Below, piece after piece: positions 11,345 to 23,500 of a DNA stretch of 64,000 nt (positions are counted from its first letter, which is position 1; each line of letters starts with the position of its first letter). This DNA comes from Rugalucina vietnamica. Its lineage: Eukaryota > Mollusca > Bivalvia > Lucinida > Lucinidae. Made by a program: the position numbers and the translations under genes. The stretch covers positions 14,881,726 to 14,945,725 of the forward strand of contig OZ024876.1 in assembly GCA_964017185.1 (NCBI GenBank), in the 5' to 3' direction. The notes beneath the pieces are model-generated. The model was not told where the DNA came from. It searched no databases and saw only the letters and a program-made list of their open reading frames with translations.

Positions 11345-11972
11345 GTGGCAGCACATTTGCGCATATTTTTGAAAGAATGTGGTTCATTTGTGCACACAAT
11401 TTTCCCAGGTAAGCGTATTCATTTGCGCACACAATTTCCCCAGGTAAATGTTACATTTGCGCACACCAGATTTTTATAGGTAAATGATATGTTTGCGCTC
11501 ACAAGACCGTGTAGACAAGCCAAGCCCTCATCGCGGCATCGCCAGTCCAAGCTATATATCTTTCAAGGAACAACCTGTCATGAATATGTGAATCAAAACC
11601 TTGAGAAAGTATAAAGACAGTGTATCATGTATGATGATGCCAAATGAACAAATCAAAGTGCCGCAAAATGTAAATACATGTATGGTAAACTAAAAATCAG
11701 AACTGGCTTTTAAGTGACTCTGTAAACATATTCAAACTCTTCCACCTCCAGGTCTTTTAACAGGGGTGACAGGTGACAGTGTTGATATTTTATTTATCGT
11801 ACCTTGATATAATAAAATACCAGCTGGCTTAGAAACAGGTGTAATAACATGTGCGCAAATTTAACACTAAAATTGTGCGCAAATGATATACATGTTTGCG
11901 CGCAAATGAGAACTGCGCAAACGAAATTTTCGGAAAATGTGCGCAAATGTAATAGCACCAAATTGCTTGCAA
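11345..11972. promoter_or_regulatory. Cluster of TTTGCGCA motifs upstream of the transporter start
   Basis: About five forward TTTGCGCA-type octamers (near 11353, 11388 variant, 11423, 11457, 11490 variant) and about five inverted TGCGCAAA copies (near 11851, 11876, 11897, 11914, 11940) lie 260-880 bp upstream of the first coding exon. TTGCGCAA is the C/EBP-type bZIP core. Forward copies sit in a block with a roughly 34-bp period (…ACACAATTTTCCCAGGTAA), so part of this is a decayed tandem repeat. A regulatory role is inference only. Confidence 0.35.
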
Positions 11973-12234
11973 ATGTCTCCATATAGAAAGATAGTCTGCT
12001 GCATTGAACAAGTTTGCTGATCAAATTATGGAACCTTGGGACGCCTGTATGAATTTTTTTCACCGTATTAATTTAGACAGAAATTTTCAAATATTTCGCC
12101 TGGAAATGAGATGTATTTTTATTTTTCAGTAGTTGTTATAGACTGAGCTCTTAGTGCTAGCTTCTCTTGATACTACCAACTTCATCTGATCAAATATAAG
12201 ACTAGGCTCCTAACTTTTGTTGAACAGTATAGTG

Positions 12235-12303
12235 ATGGCGGACTCTAAAGAACAAGAAGGAATGATAGCAGGGAGGCCAGAGCCACAATCTAGAATACAA
12301 AAG
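12235..12303 (+). CDS. EAAT: EAAT exon 1 (N-terminal cytosolic tail)
   Basis: Residues 1-23: ATG GCG GAC …, [13 protein letters not shown] then [10 protein letters not shown], donor AAG|GTATGT, phase 0. Its joining to exon 2 gives the polar-to-hydrophobic transition expected before TM1. An upstream acceptor-like CAG at 12226 could mark a 5' UTR intron. Confidence 0.8.
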
Positions 12304-14356
12304 GTATGTTAGAGGATCATTTGATTAGTGAACTAACATTTTATATGAAATGACCAGGAGTGTTAGGTTCTGTTAAAAAGCTATATTTGCATTTCACATT
12401 TGAAACCTGAAGGCTAGCCTGGGTCCAGTCGTCAATATGATTTTTTTTCCAAATATATATTTTTTTATCATTTTTTATGAGTATGTTATAAAACTTACAC
12501 ATCAAACGTATCAGTAGCCATTATTGATTTCCGTAGATATTGACGCCTGGGGACTCTCACTGTGTTTTCCTTTGATAATCCGATAAGCAGATGATCTAAT
12601 TATAGCCTACTGTGGCGTAATGAAATTTGATGAGGTGCGATAATGAGAAAGAGGCTGTATTATCAGCCATTGTCAGCATGGAGGCTGCACATTGCGCAGG
12701 AATGCATTTAGCTTCGTTTGTCCAAAGAATGCGTTAGCGTCCTTCCTTCTGTTTTCAGCAAATGTGAAATTTTTAAATTTATAATGAAATAAATGAAAAA
12801 CAAGTTGCAATTAAATGGCAACTGAACTGGTATAGCGGAAACAGCGGAAACGAGGCTACAGGGACTTTGGTTACTATTTATAGTACATTAGGGTTATCTG
12901 AAGGAGTTGTTGTTCTTGGTCTAACCCTTCTGAATCTGAGGGATAATCCAGGTGGCGCTGCCAAACGAAATCAAATTTCCCCAAGCTGTCATTTTTGACC
13001 AAGAAACGAAAAAATAAAAAAGAGAAAAAATGATCAGACTAGAGCCCAGGCTACCTGAAGGCATGTTTTCTCTTGTTGTGGCTCAAATTTGGACTGCGTT
13101 GCTAGAGGTACTGACCAGATTTTTCACTTCTTATCAATCAATGAGCCACATGGGACCACTTAATGGGTGGTGGAGTGAAAATACAGCTAACACATTGGAG
13201 TCACATAATTTTATGAGAGACAGCTTTTGCAAGTCTTGAAGTTTCATACAGGTCAACCTCATTATAAAGCTATCTTTAATGCTTCAGACAGAATTTCTCA
13301 AAAGGAAATGACATCAGGATAACATGTCCATGTAATATAGAGATACCCCCATATACCCCACTTTTACATAGCAAAACTGGGGTATGTAGGGGTATCCCTA
13401 CTTTTCTTATTTTTGCTCCAAAACATAGATTGTGGGTACTCGTTAGAATGTGTACCCACAATCTATGTTTTGACCAAAACTAAGAAAAATATCAAAATTT
13501 TTCCAATGAAATTTTCAATTTTTGCTTTTGAAAAAAATCTCTGCATATTGCATGGGCGTGTTTTCGTACTGAGCTCTGCCATTTGTTTGTGTAGGACATG
13601 GTTAGAATCTGCAAAACGGGGCATTCTTTCTCAGCTGGCTGGGGTTCACTGGAAAATCTGTGTTTGGGGTTTCTTACCAGGTCCTATTTAAACTGGAGTG
13701 TATATCATAGGAGAAGGCCACAAGCTTGAAAAGAAAAGGGATTATTTCGCTATCCATGAATCTAAAACGTCAGCCTTGATCAGCAGCATGCTGTGTAGTT
13801 ACTTTGTTATCATTATCAGTTTCACTGGGTATTACTTTATGGTTTAGTTAACCTGTAATTGCATAATGATATGAGCCGCATTATGAGAAAACCAACAGTG
13901 TGGTTTCAGAACAGGTTTGACACAAACCGAGCTGTACACGCACAGAAGATGGCTAGAGACTGAAAATTTTGGATTTAGAAAGTAGAGGAATTGTGCTGTT
14001 AAGCGAAAACAAAGGCGCTGATCAGCTTCGCAGTTACTGCGAAGCTGATCTGGGCCTTTGTTTTCGCATATGCAAAATGTTGGTTTTCTCATGGCATGGC
14101 TCATCATCAGCTTCTATGGTTAGTCAGATGTTTCTGATTATGCTAGAGCACTTATGTAATGACACTGAAATTTGGGCATCATCATGAAAATGTGTGATTA
14201 TGCCATGATGAGGCAGTCCTCATGGCTAAGTGATTAAGGTAGTGATTGGAACACTCTTTTAATCTTTCCATCATCTCACCACAATGTCCAGTGTGGGTTT
14301 GCTAGCGTGTGTCGTTTTCTTGGAGTTCTCCCATCATCATCATCATCATCATCATT

Positions 14357-14424
<68 letters not shown>

Positions 14425-14425
14425 T

Positions 14426-14517
<92 letters not shown>

Positions 14518-17500
14518 TGGGTGCTTTGTGATAACAATTGCAAAATCAATCAATATCAGAGTACACCAAAGGCAGCCTAGTGATAGAGTGCCAGACTTCC
14601 AGGGGGATAGGTTCTGAGTTCAGAATCAGAATCAGAATCAGAATAGTTTACTGGTGACACGCCAAATGACATTATTTCACCAGGGGGTTCGGATGGGGGG
14701 GAAAATTAGTCCCTTGAACGCACGAGTGAAGCGAACTTGGACACACAATCATCTGAGAAGTAAGCTGAGAGAGCAGCTATTTTCCTAAAGATTCCTGGAG
14801 TTACTGCCAAGTAACTGCGACCATGCTGATCCCTTGAACAGTACTCCCCAAAGTACTGGAATTTCTCACTAAACTATCTGGGAAGCTGATCAGCCTGATC
14901 AGTGCCCTCGTTTTTGCTACACGGATAGTACAGTCTCTCCAAGTTCTAAATCCAAAATTTCCAGTCCCTTATTGCCATCTTCTGTGCTTGTACAGCTTGG
15001 TTTGTGTCAGACCGTTTCAGAAATCACATTGTTGGTTGACACGGTTCATATTTTTAGCTCACCTGAGCCGAAGGCTCACAGGTGAGCTTATAGTATACCC
15101 ATGCTCCGTCGTCCGTCGTCCGTCGTCCGTCGTCGTTCACAATTTCAAAGATCTTCTCCTCTGAAACCGCTTGGCCAATCAAAGCCAAACTTCATGTGGA
15201 GCATCCTTAGGAAGGGGGAACGAAAGTTTATATAAATGGTCCAGGTCACATGACCAAGATGGCCACCATGGCTATAAATAGCAAAAACCTTTAAAAATTT
15301 TCTTCTCCAGAACCAGTGGGCCGATTTCCACGAAACTTGGTATATAGCATGGGGGACGAGGGCTTATCATAGTTTATATAAATCATGACCCTAGGATGAC
15401 CTTGACCTATTTTATGGCAAGGTCAACTTAGGTCGCCATTGCATTTTAATGGGAAAAAAAGGTAAAATGCTATTTAATGGGTAAAACTTACTGGGAATAG
15501 GCAAATGGACAGAAGATTAATGTTAATGGAAAATTTTAGCCCCTGGGGGGTTGTCTGCCCCTGCCCCGGGGCTATTTACATGTATATGTCCATAATAATG
15601 AAACATCTTCTCCCCTGAAACCGCTTGGCCAATCAAAGCCAAACTTCATATGGAGCATCCTTGGGAAGGGGGAAAGAAAGTTTATATAAATGGTCAAGGT
15701 TACATGACCAAGATGGCTGCCATGGCTATAAATAGAAAAAAAACCTTTAAAAATCTTTTTCTCCAGAACCAGAAGGCCAATGATTTTGAAACTTGGTGAG
15801 AAGCATCAATGACTGGAGCTCTACAAAGTTTATATAAATCATGACCCTGGGATGACCTTGACCTATTTTACGGCAAGGTCAACATAGGTTGCTCATGCTT
15901 TTGAATGGGGAAAAGTGTTAAAATGTCATTTGTAGGGAAAAACTTGCAGGAAATGGGCAAATGGACTTAAGATTGAAGAAAAAATTTGGACCCCAGGGGT
16001 CTGTCTGCCTCCACCCTGGGGCAATATACATGTATATTACAGTGATATTCAAAGATCTTCTCTGAAACCGCTTGGCCAATCATAGCCAAACTTTATGTGG
16101 AGCATTCTTAGGAAGAGTGAATGAAAGTTTGTATAAATGGTCATGGTCACATGACCAAGATGGACGCCATGGCTATAAATAGCAAAAACCCTTAAAAATC
16201 TTCTTCTTTAGAACCAGATGGCCTATGATTTTGAAACTTGGTATGAAGCATCTGGGAATGGAGCTCTACAAAGTTATATAAATCATGACCCTGGGATGAC
16301 CTTGACCTTTTTTACGGCAAGGTCAACTTAGGCCGCCCATGCATTTGAATGGTAAAAAATAGGGAAATGTCATTTAATGGCAAAAAAACTTGCTAGGAAT
16401 GAGCAAATGGACAGAAGATTTATGTTTTTGAAAATATTTTGGGCCAAAAGGGTTGTCTGCCCCTGCCCCGGGGCTATATACATGTGTATGACCATAATAT
16501 TGAAACATTTCTGAAACCGCTTGGCTAATCAAAGCCAAACTTTTTGTGGAACATTCTTAGGAAGAGTGAATGAAAGTTTGCATAAATGGTCAAGGTCACA
16601 TGACCAAGATGGCCGCCATGACTATAAATAGCAAAAAACCCTTAAAAATCTTCTTCTCCAGTACAAGAAGGCCTATGATTTCGAAACTTGGCATGAAGCA
16701 TCAAGCAATGGAGCTCTTCAAAGTTTATATAAATCATGGCCCTGGGATGACCTTGACCTTTTTTTATGGCAAGGTTAACTGAGATAGCCTAAGCATTTGA
16801 ATGGGGAAAATTGTTATAATGTCATTTGAAGGGCAAAACTTGCAGTTAATTTGCAAATGACTGAATCTTTATGATTTATTAAAGATATTGACTCCAGAGG
16901 TTGCCCTGACCCTGCCCTGGGGTTATATACATGTCTATTACCATTCTAGTCAAACAAGTTTATTGGTATATATCTCAGATCTCAGGTGAGCGTTTACAGG
17001 ACCATTGGTCCTCTGGTTTTTAGCTGTTATCATGGTGCAGAGAAAACCTGTTGCTCCTGTTGACCATTCTGGGTGTGTTCCTGGGGGTGGTGTTTGGGTT
17101 CATCCTCAGACTAGCGGAACCCTCCGACGATACCATCATGCTGATATCATTCCCAGGAGAAATCTTGATGAGGGCGCTGAAAATGTTGATTCTGCCTCTT
17201 ATTGTTTCCAGCCTCATTGTAGGTAAGTAGGTCAAGGTTTAAAAGTAAGTCAACGACAGTAAAGTAGGTGTCAGCGAAGTAGGTTTCTATAAATGAAGTA
17301 AATCTATATAATTGAGCCTGTGCGTGAGAAAACCAACAATTTGGGTTCCGACCAGGTCTGTCACAAAGTCACAGAAGATGGTTAGAAGCTTGAGATTTTG
17401 GATTTAAGAAGAAGAGGGATTGTACAGTCTGTAGCGAAAACAAAGGCGTTGATCAGCTTGGCGTTTTTCGCATATGCATATTGTTGGTTTTCTGATGCGG

Positions 17501-20500
17501 CTGCTCGATTAAAAAAGTAAGTAACAGTCAGTAAATTTAGTATTAAATAAAGAAAATTTTATCATTTCTCCAGGTTTCTCCATTAAATACTTGTAAATAA
17601 TATCTTAAACCATTATTCTGAAACTATAAGTCTAGAGCCATATCAGTTGTTCTTATAGCCTGATTTGTGTCGAATTTGGTCAGAAACCCCCAAATCCCTT
17701 ACAATGGCACTTCACAAGTTTTGTCTCAAAGAAATCACTCCATATTTTATTGTGTATTCATTACGACAACTTGCCCATCTAATAAACAAATATTTTTTTA
17801 GCTATAAAAATTGAAAATTTTCAGAGGAAAAATGTTGATATTTTTCTTATTTTTGCTGAAAACATAGATTGTGGGTACAGGTTAGAACCGCTGCGCCAAG
17901 TACCCACAATCTATGTTTTGAAGCAAAAATAAGAAAAATAGGTATACCCCTGCATACTCCAGTTTTGCTATATAAAAGTGGGGTTCAAGGGGGGTATACA
18001 TTTTTTTCTTATTTTTGCTGAAAACATAGATTGTGGGTACAGGTTAGAACCGCTGCCCCAAGTACCCACAATCTATGTTTTGAAGCAAAAATAAGAAAAA
18101 TAGGTATACCCCTGCATACTCCAGTTTTGCTATATAAAAGTGGGGTTCAAGGGGGGTATACATTACAGGGACATGTTTTCTTAATGAAACTACACTTCAA
18201 TTATAGGTGTATCATCTCTCGACGCTAATGCCAGCGGTAAGATGGGTCTGCGTACTTTACTGTACTACTTTGCTACGACATTTGCCGCCATCATTGTGGG
18301 TATTATACTCGTGATTGCCATTCATCCCGGCAATGCTCTGCTGAAAGATGAACTCCAGGTCGGCATTGAGGCCAAGAAAATTACCTCACTTGATGCATTC
18401 CTAGACCTCATAAGGTAGGCTTTTCTATTACGAAAATATGCGCATGCAATATAAAGAGATTTTTTTCAGAAGCAAAAATGGAAAATTCCATTGGAAAAAT
18501 TTTGATTTTTTTTTAACTATTTTTGCTCTAAAACATAGATTGTGGGTACTCGTTAGAACCACTTGGGCATACATGTGATACATCTGAGAAGCCAGATAGG
18601 GAGATTTACTTTTCAAAATAGGGAGAATGATTAAACAAAGAAGGAAATTCTTGATTTCAAATAGGGAGATCTGAAATTTGAAATAGGGAGATGTATAAGT
18701 TATATAGGGAAATTTTGAAATTCCAAATAGGGAGATTTGCTCAAAAATAGGGAGATCCCTCCGAAATAGGGAGATATCACATGTATGCACTTGGGTTTTG
18801 AGCGAATATAAGAAAAATATAAAAAATATTACCATGAAAATTTTCAATTTTACTGGGCGTGTTTTCATAATGTCCAACTGATAGGCCTTCATTACATGAT
18901 CCATGATGTGAGAAAACTGGTCTATGGGATTTCCGACCAGGTTCGACTCAAAACGATCTGTGCAGTCACAGAAGACAGCAAGAAGCTTGAAATTTGAGAT
19001 GTAGGAAGAAGAGGAATTGTACAATGTGAGTAGCGAATACATAGCCACTGATCAGCTGCGCCTTTTTTTTTCCCATTGGCAAAAATCTGGTTTTCTCATG
19101 ATATGGCTCACATAATATTATACCCAAATTCTTCTTTAACAGAAACATTTTCCCAGAGAATCTTGCTCAAGCCATGTTCTCTCACGTGAAAACAAGCTAT
19201 GACAAAAGAAACATAACGATGAAGAGGTACCAGTACTATGCGATTCCAGACAACTTCTCAGACGTTATCAACAGCACGTTCATTACCATCGGAAATGTGA
19301 CCATGGTACCAGTGAGCGTCGACGGCGACATGATGGAGACAAACACCACCAACATGACAAAACTTGTGGTCGAATACCTAGAGGAGAGAGAAATTCGAAG
19401 TTTAAAATATGGAGATGGAATAAATGTTCTAGGTGAGGAAATTGCTTTACTCTTACGTGATTGGTCAATTTTTTTTCCCTGCCCTTATGGCTCTGAAAAT
19501 TTAATTTGAAATTTAGAAATCATACATTTAGCATGAAAAGTATAATTCACATGACATCAGGTCCTGAGGTTATAAAACTATTTTCATGCTCATCTCAGCT
19601 GAGCATGAAGTTTCCACTGCTCATTAATGACAAAATAACCCAAATAAATTGAAATTTCACGTTTAGATCACCAAAGCATGTTTAAGATTTATCCTGCTCA
19701 TAAATGTTAAAATGCCAACAATTTAACAGTTATAAGTAGGATAAATTTTAGTCTCAGCTGAGTTGAGCATGAAAAAAGTTTCATCTAAATTACCAATCGG
19801 ATCCAACAAAAACCTGCCCAGCTTCAGTAAAATCTAGGCTTGTGAGGATTCATTAAAAGGATCAACATTTTGAATATGGCAGGGATCAACAGAATTCCTT
19901 TAGGGAGTTACGATGATAAAACCCATAAAGTTTAATTGGCCTAGCTTAGCGAATCCAATAGTCCCCCTTTAGATCATGAGAAAAAGTCACCTAATAGTTG
20001 AGTAGGCTAGTGAAAAAATATGTACCGTAATGTAATAAAATGGCGAGATTTTCTGTAAAAGCAGTGAAGTGCTGTTGACTGCATTTCACCATTTCAAAAA
20101 AAAGATCTAATTCATGTTTCATTTCTTTTTTCATATTAACTAATGTGCAAGATTAAATTATGATTATTTTTTAGGTTTGCTGATGCATATATGATTGAGC
20201 CTTTGCATGAGAAATTCAGCAATTTGCAAACCGACCTGTACAGTCACAGAAGCAGGCTTGAATGTTCGGATTTAAGAAGAAGAGGATTGTACTATCCCTG
20301 TAGTGAATCCAAAGGCTCTGATCAGCTGTGCAGTTACGCATATGCAGATTGTTTGTTTTCTTATGCAGTGGCTCACATGTAAGTGTAATTAGTATCATGT
20401 CTATGTGGCTTGCTCCTTACAAGTTTAGAATGATAATTATATGAGCCTCGTCATGAGAAAACCGACGATTTGCATATGCTAAAACAAAGGCGCAGATCAG

Positions 20501-23500
20501 CTTCGCGGTAACTGCGAAGCTGATCAGCACCTTTGTATTTGCTACACAGATAGTACAATTCTTCTACTATCTAAATCCAAAAATTCAAGCCTCTAGCCTT
20601 TTTCAGTGGTTGTACAGCCTCAGTTTGAGTCGGACCTGTTCGGAAACCACATTGTTGGTTTTCTCATGACACGGCTCATGTATTCAGTAATAATCATATA
20701 CCAAATACAAGTATGCTTATTTGTATACATTTATGGTTTTTCACTGCCTGGTAAAGATCAGTAAAGATATTGAAACTGTTCATAAGTAAGATTAGATCTT
20801 TTTCAATTTTCTGCATCAACAAAATTAGAAGTCAAGTCATAAATGAGCCGCATCGCGAGAAAACCGATCTTTGGGGTTTCCGGCTAGGCCTGTGCAGTCA
20901 CAGAAGAAGGCTAGAAGCTTGAAATTTTCGGATTTATTAAGAAGACTAATTTTACTATGTGTGTAGCGAAAACAAAGGCGCTGATCAGCTTCGCAGTTAC
21001 TGCGAAGCTGATCTGCGCCTTTTTTTTCGCATAGGCAAAAATCTGGTTTTCTCATGAAGCGGCTCAAATGTACAAATACAAGTTGTCGTTTCTTCAAAGT
21101 TATAGCCTGCAGTTTATTGAGTTTTTCTTTGAAAATGTTAATGATGATTTGCGGTTAATTAATTTTAAGCCTGTGATCCTATTTATGGGAAATAGGTAAA
21201 CAGAATAAATCCAGATGTGACAACGCAGAATGAGGCGTTCCGTCTGGGGCTATTCTGTTTGCTTTGAGAATTTTCATGGAGAAATGAAATGAAAATTAAA
21301 ATCAATCCTGATGACGCTAAAAATGAAAGTAGACTCGCCCAAAAGGTAATAATGGATGAATCCTTTTATTACAAATAGGTTAAGTTCAGTGTGTATTCCA
21401 GATGAATCTCTGTGGCATGTTTATGGTTGAGGGTGTATGCTAAATCTTGAGGGTCTTTAAATCATTACTACCACATTACTACCACATGAGTACACTCAAC
21501 CGCTCGCAATTCAATAGCATGATATGGAATTTGCCATTCCATCAGGAAAACATGTCCGTATAATGTATACACACTTAAACCTCATTTTTACATAGAAAAA
21601 CTGTGGTTTTCAGGGGTATACCTAATTTTCTTATTTTTTATCCAAAACATAGATTGTGGGTACTTGTTAGAATTGCCTCGCCGAGGCGGTTCTGACATGT
21701 ACTCACAATCTATGTTTTAAGCAAAAATGAGAAAAATATAAAAAAAATTCTACTGAAAATTTTCATTTTTTGCAACGTAAAAAAATCTTGGTATATTGCA
21801 TGGGCGTGTTTTCATAATGTAGGGCATCTTAGCATCAATTTAGTTTTACCCTTATGCCCAGCGTGTTCAATGTCTAGGAGGGCTCGACTAAATTTTTTGA
21901 CAATTATTTTGTTTTGTACTAATTCATGACAAAAATATGCCCATGCAATTATACAGAAAATTTTTTGGTTGTAAAAATGAAAATTTTCAATAGAAAATCT
22001 GTGATATATTTCTTATTTTTGCTCAAAACATAGATTGTGGGTACATGTTAGAACCGCCTACGAGGCGGTTCTAACGAGTACCCACAATCTATGTTTTGGA
22101 CCAAAAATAATCAAAATAGGTTTATCCCTGTAAACCCCAGTTTTACGATGTAAAAGTGGGGTATAAGGGGGTATACATTCCACAGACATGTTTTCCTGAT
22201 GTGCTAAGGGATGGCATTTTTCAAGAAATAGAAAGAAATGCTCTGGCTTTGAATCCATGATGACTTACAGGCCTTACTTTCTCTATCTTACAATTTATCC
22301 CATTCAGTATAGAACAAACTATGGTCAAATGTTGTGTATAAAACATACACATTTTTATTTAGCAACTGTGATAACTGATAAATTTTCAATACTGCAAAGA
22401 AGACATCTTTGTTTTTTTTGGTCACCATCTGCAAAATTGAATTCGCAGTGTTTGTGCTTTTAGGCTTTACTAATTACACATGTATAAGTAGGTACATGTA
22501 CATGATTTTAAGACCCTGGATGTGCATGAATGCAGTAAATTCCCTGAAATGCAGAAATATTGATTATTGTGAATGGTTTATATATATGGATCAGTAATTC
22601 TACATTTTTAGCTCACAAAGGTGAGCTTATAGTATGGCCATGATCCGTCGTTGTCTGTCGTTCTCAATTTCAAAGATCTTCTTCTCTGAAACCGCTTGGC
22701 CAATCAAAGCCATATTGTATAGGAAGTATCTATGGGAATGGGGAATTGGCATATTTATAAATAATCCAGGTCACATGACTAGATGGCCACCATGCCCATA
22801 TATGGTAAAAACCCTTTAAAAATATTCTTCTCCGGAACCACTGGACCAATTTCAACAACACTTATCATGTGGCATCGGGGAGTGGAGTACTACAATGTCT
22901 TTATTTGGATGATCTTGGCCTATTTTACAGCACGGTCAACATAGGTCACCCCTGCATTTGAATGGGGAAAATTGTTAAAATGTCGTTTGAAAGGAAAAAC
23001 TTGCAAGAAATGGGCAAATGGATTGAAGATATATGATTCTGAAAAAAAAAATGGACCCCAGGGGTTGGTCTGCCCCCGACCCGTGGCAATATACATGTTT
23101 ATTACAATAATATTCAAAGATCTTCTTCTCTGAAAGCGCTTGGCCAATCAAAGCCAAATTTTATAGGAAGCATCTATACAAAGGGAGAATCAATGAGTTT
23201 TAAATAAGCTAGGTTGCACGACCAAGATGGCTGCCATTCCAATATATGGTAAAAAACCTTTAAAACTCTTCTTCTTCAGAACTGCTGGACCAATTTCAAC
23301 GAAATTTACAATGTGTTTGTAAATCATGACATTTGGATGACCTTGACCTATTTTACAGCAAGGTCAAGATAGATCACCCATGCATTTGAATGGGGAAAAG
23401 TATTTAATTGTCATTTGAAGGGGAAAATATGCAGGAAATTGTCAAATGGACAGAATATTGATTATTCTGGAAAAAATGACCCCAGGGCTTCATCTGCCCA

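Larger units (their letters stand above)
12304..17023 (+). other. EAAT intron 1
   Basis: A 4.7-kb intron holding an M1 remnant, M2, two M1 copies, the ATC microsatellite and a complete H1 element that ends just before exon 2. Between 12304 and 13040 no repeat or gene was recognised. Confidence 0.6.

Noticed and set aside
14284..14617. Poly-His, poly-Ser, poly-Ile and poly-Met open frames
   Set aside because: Pure products of the CAT microsatellite.
18428..19048. 206-codon minus-strand frame
   Set aside because: Runs through M2, the hAT-like element and M1; no conserved segment.
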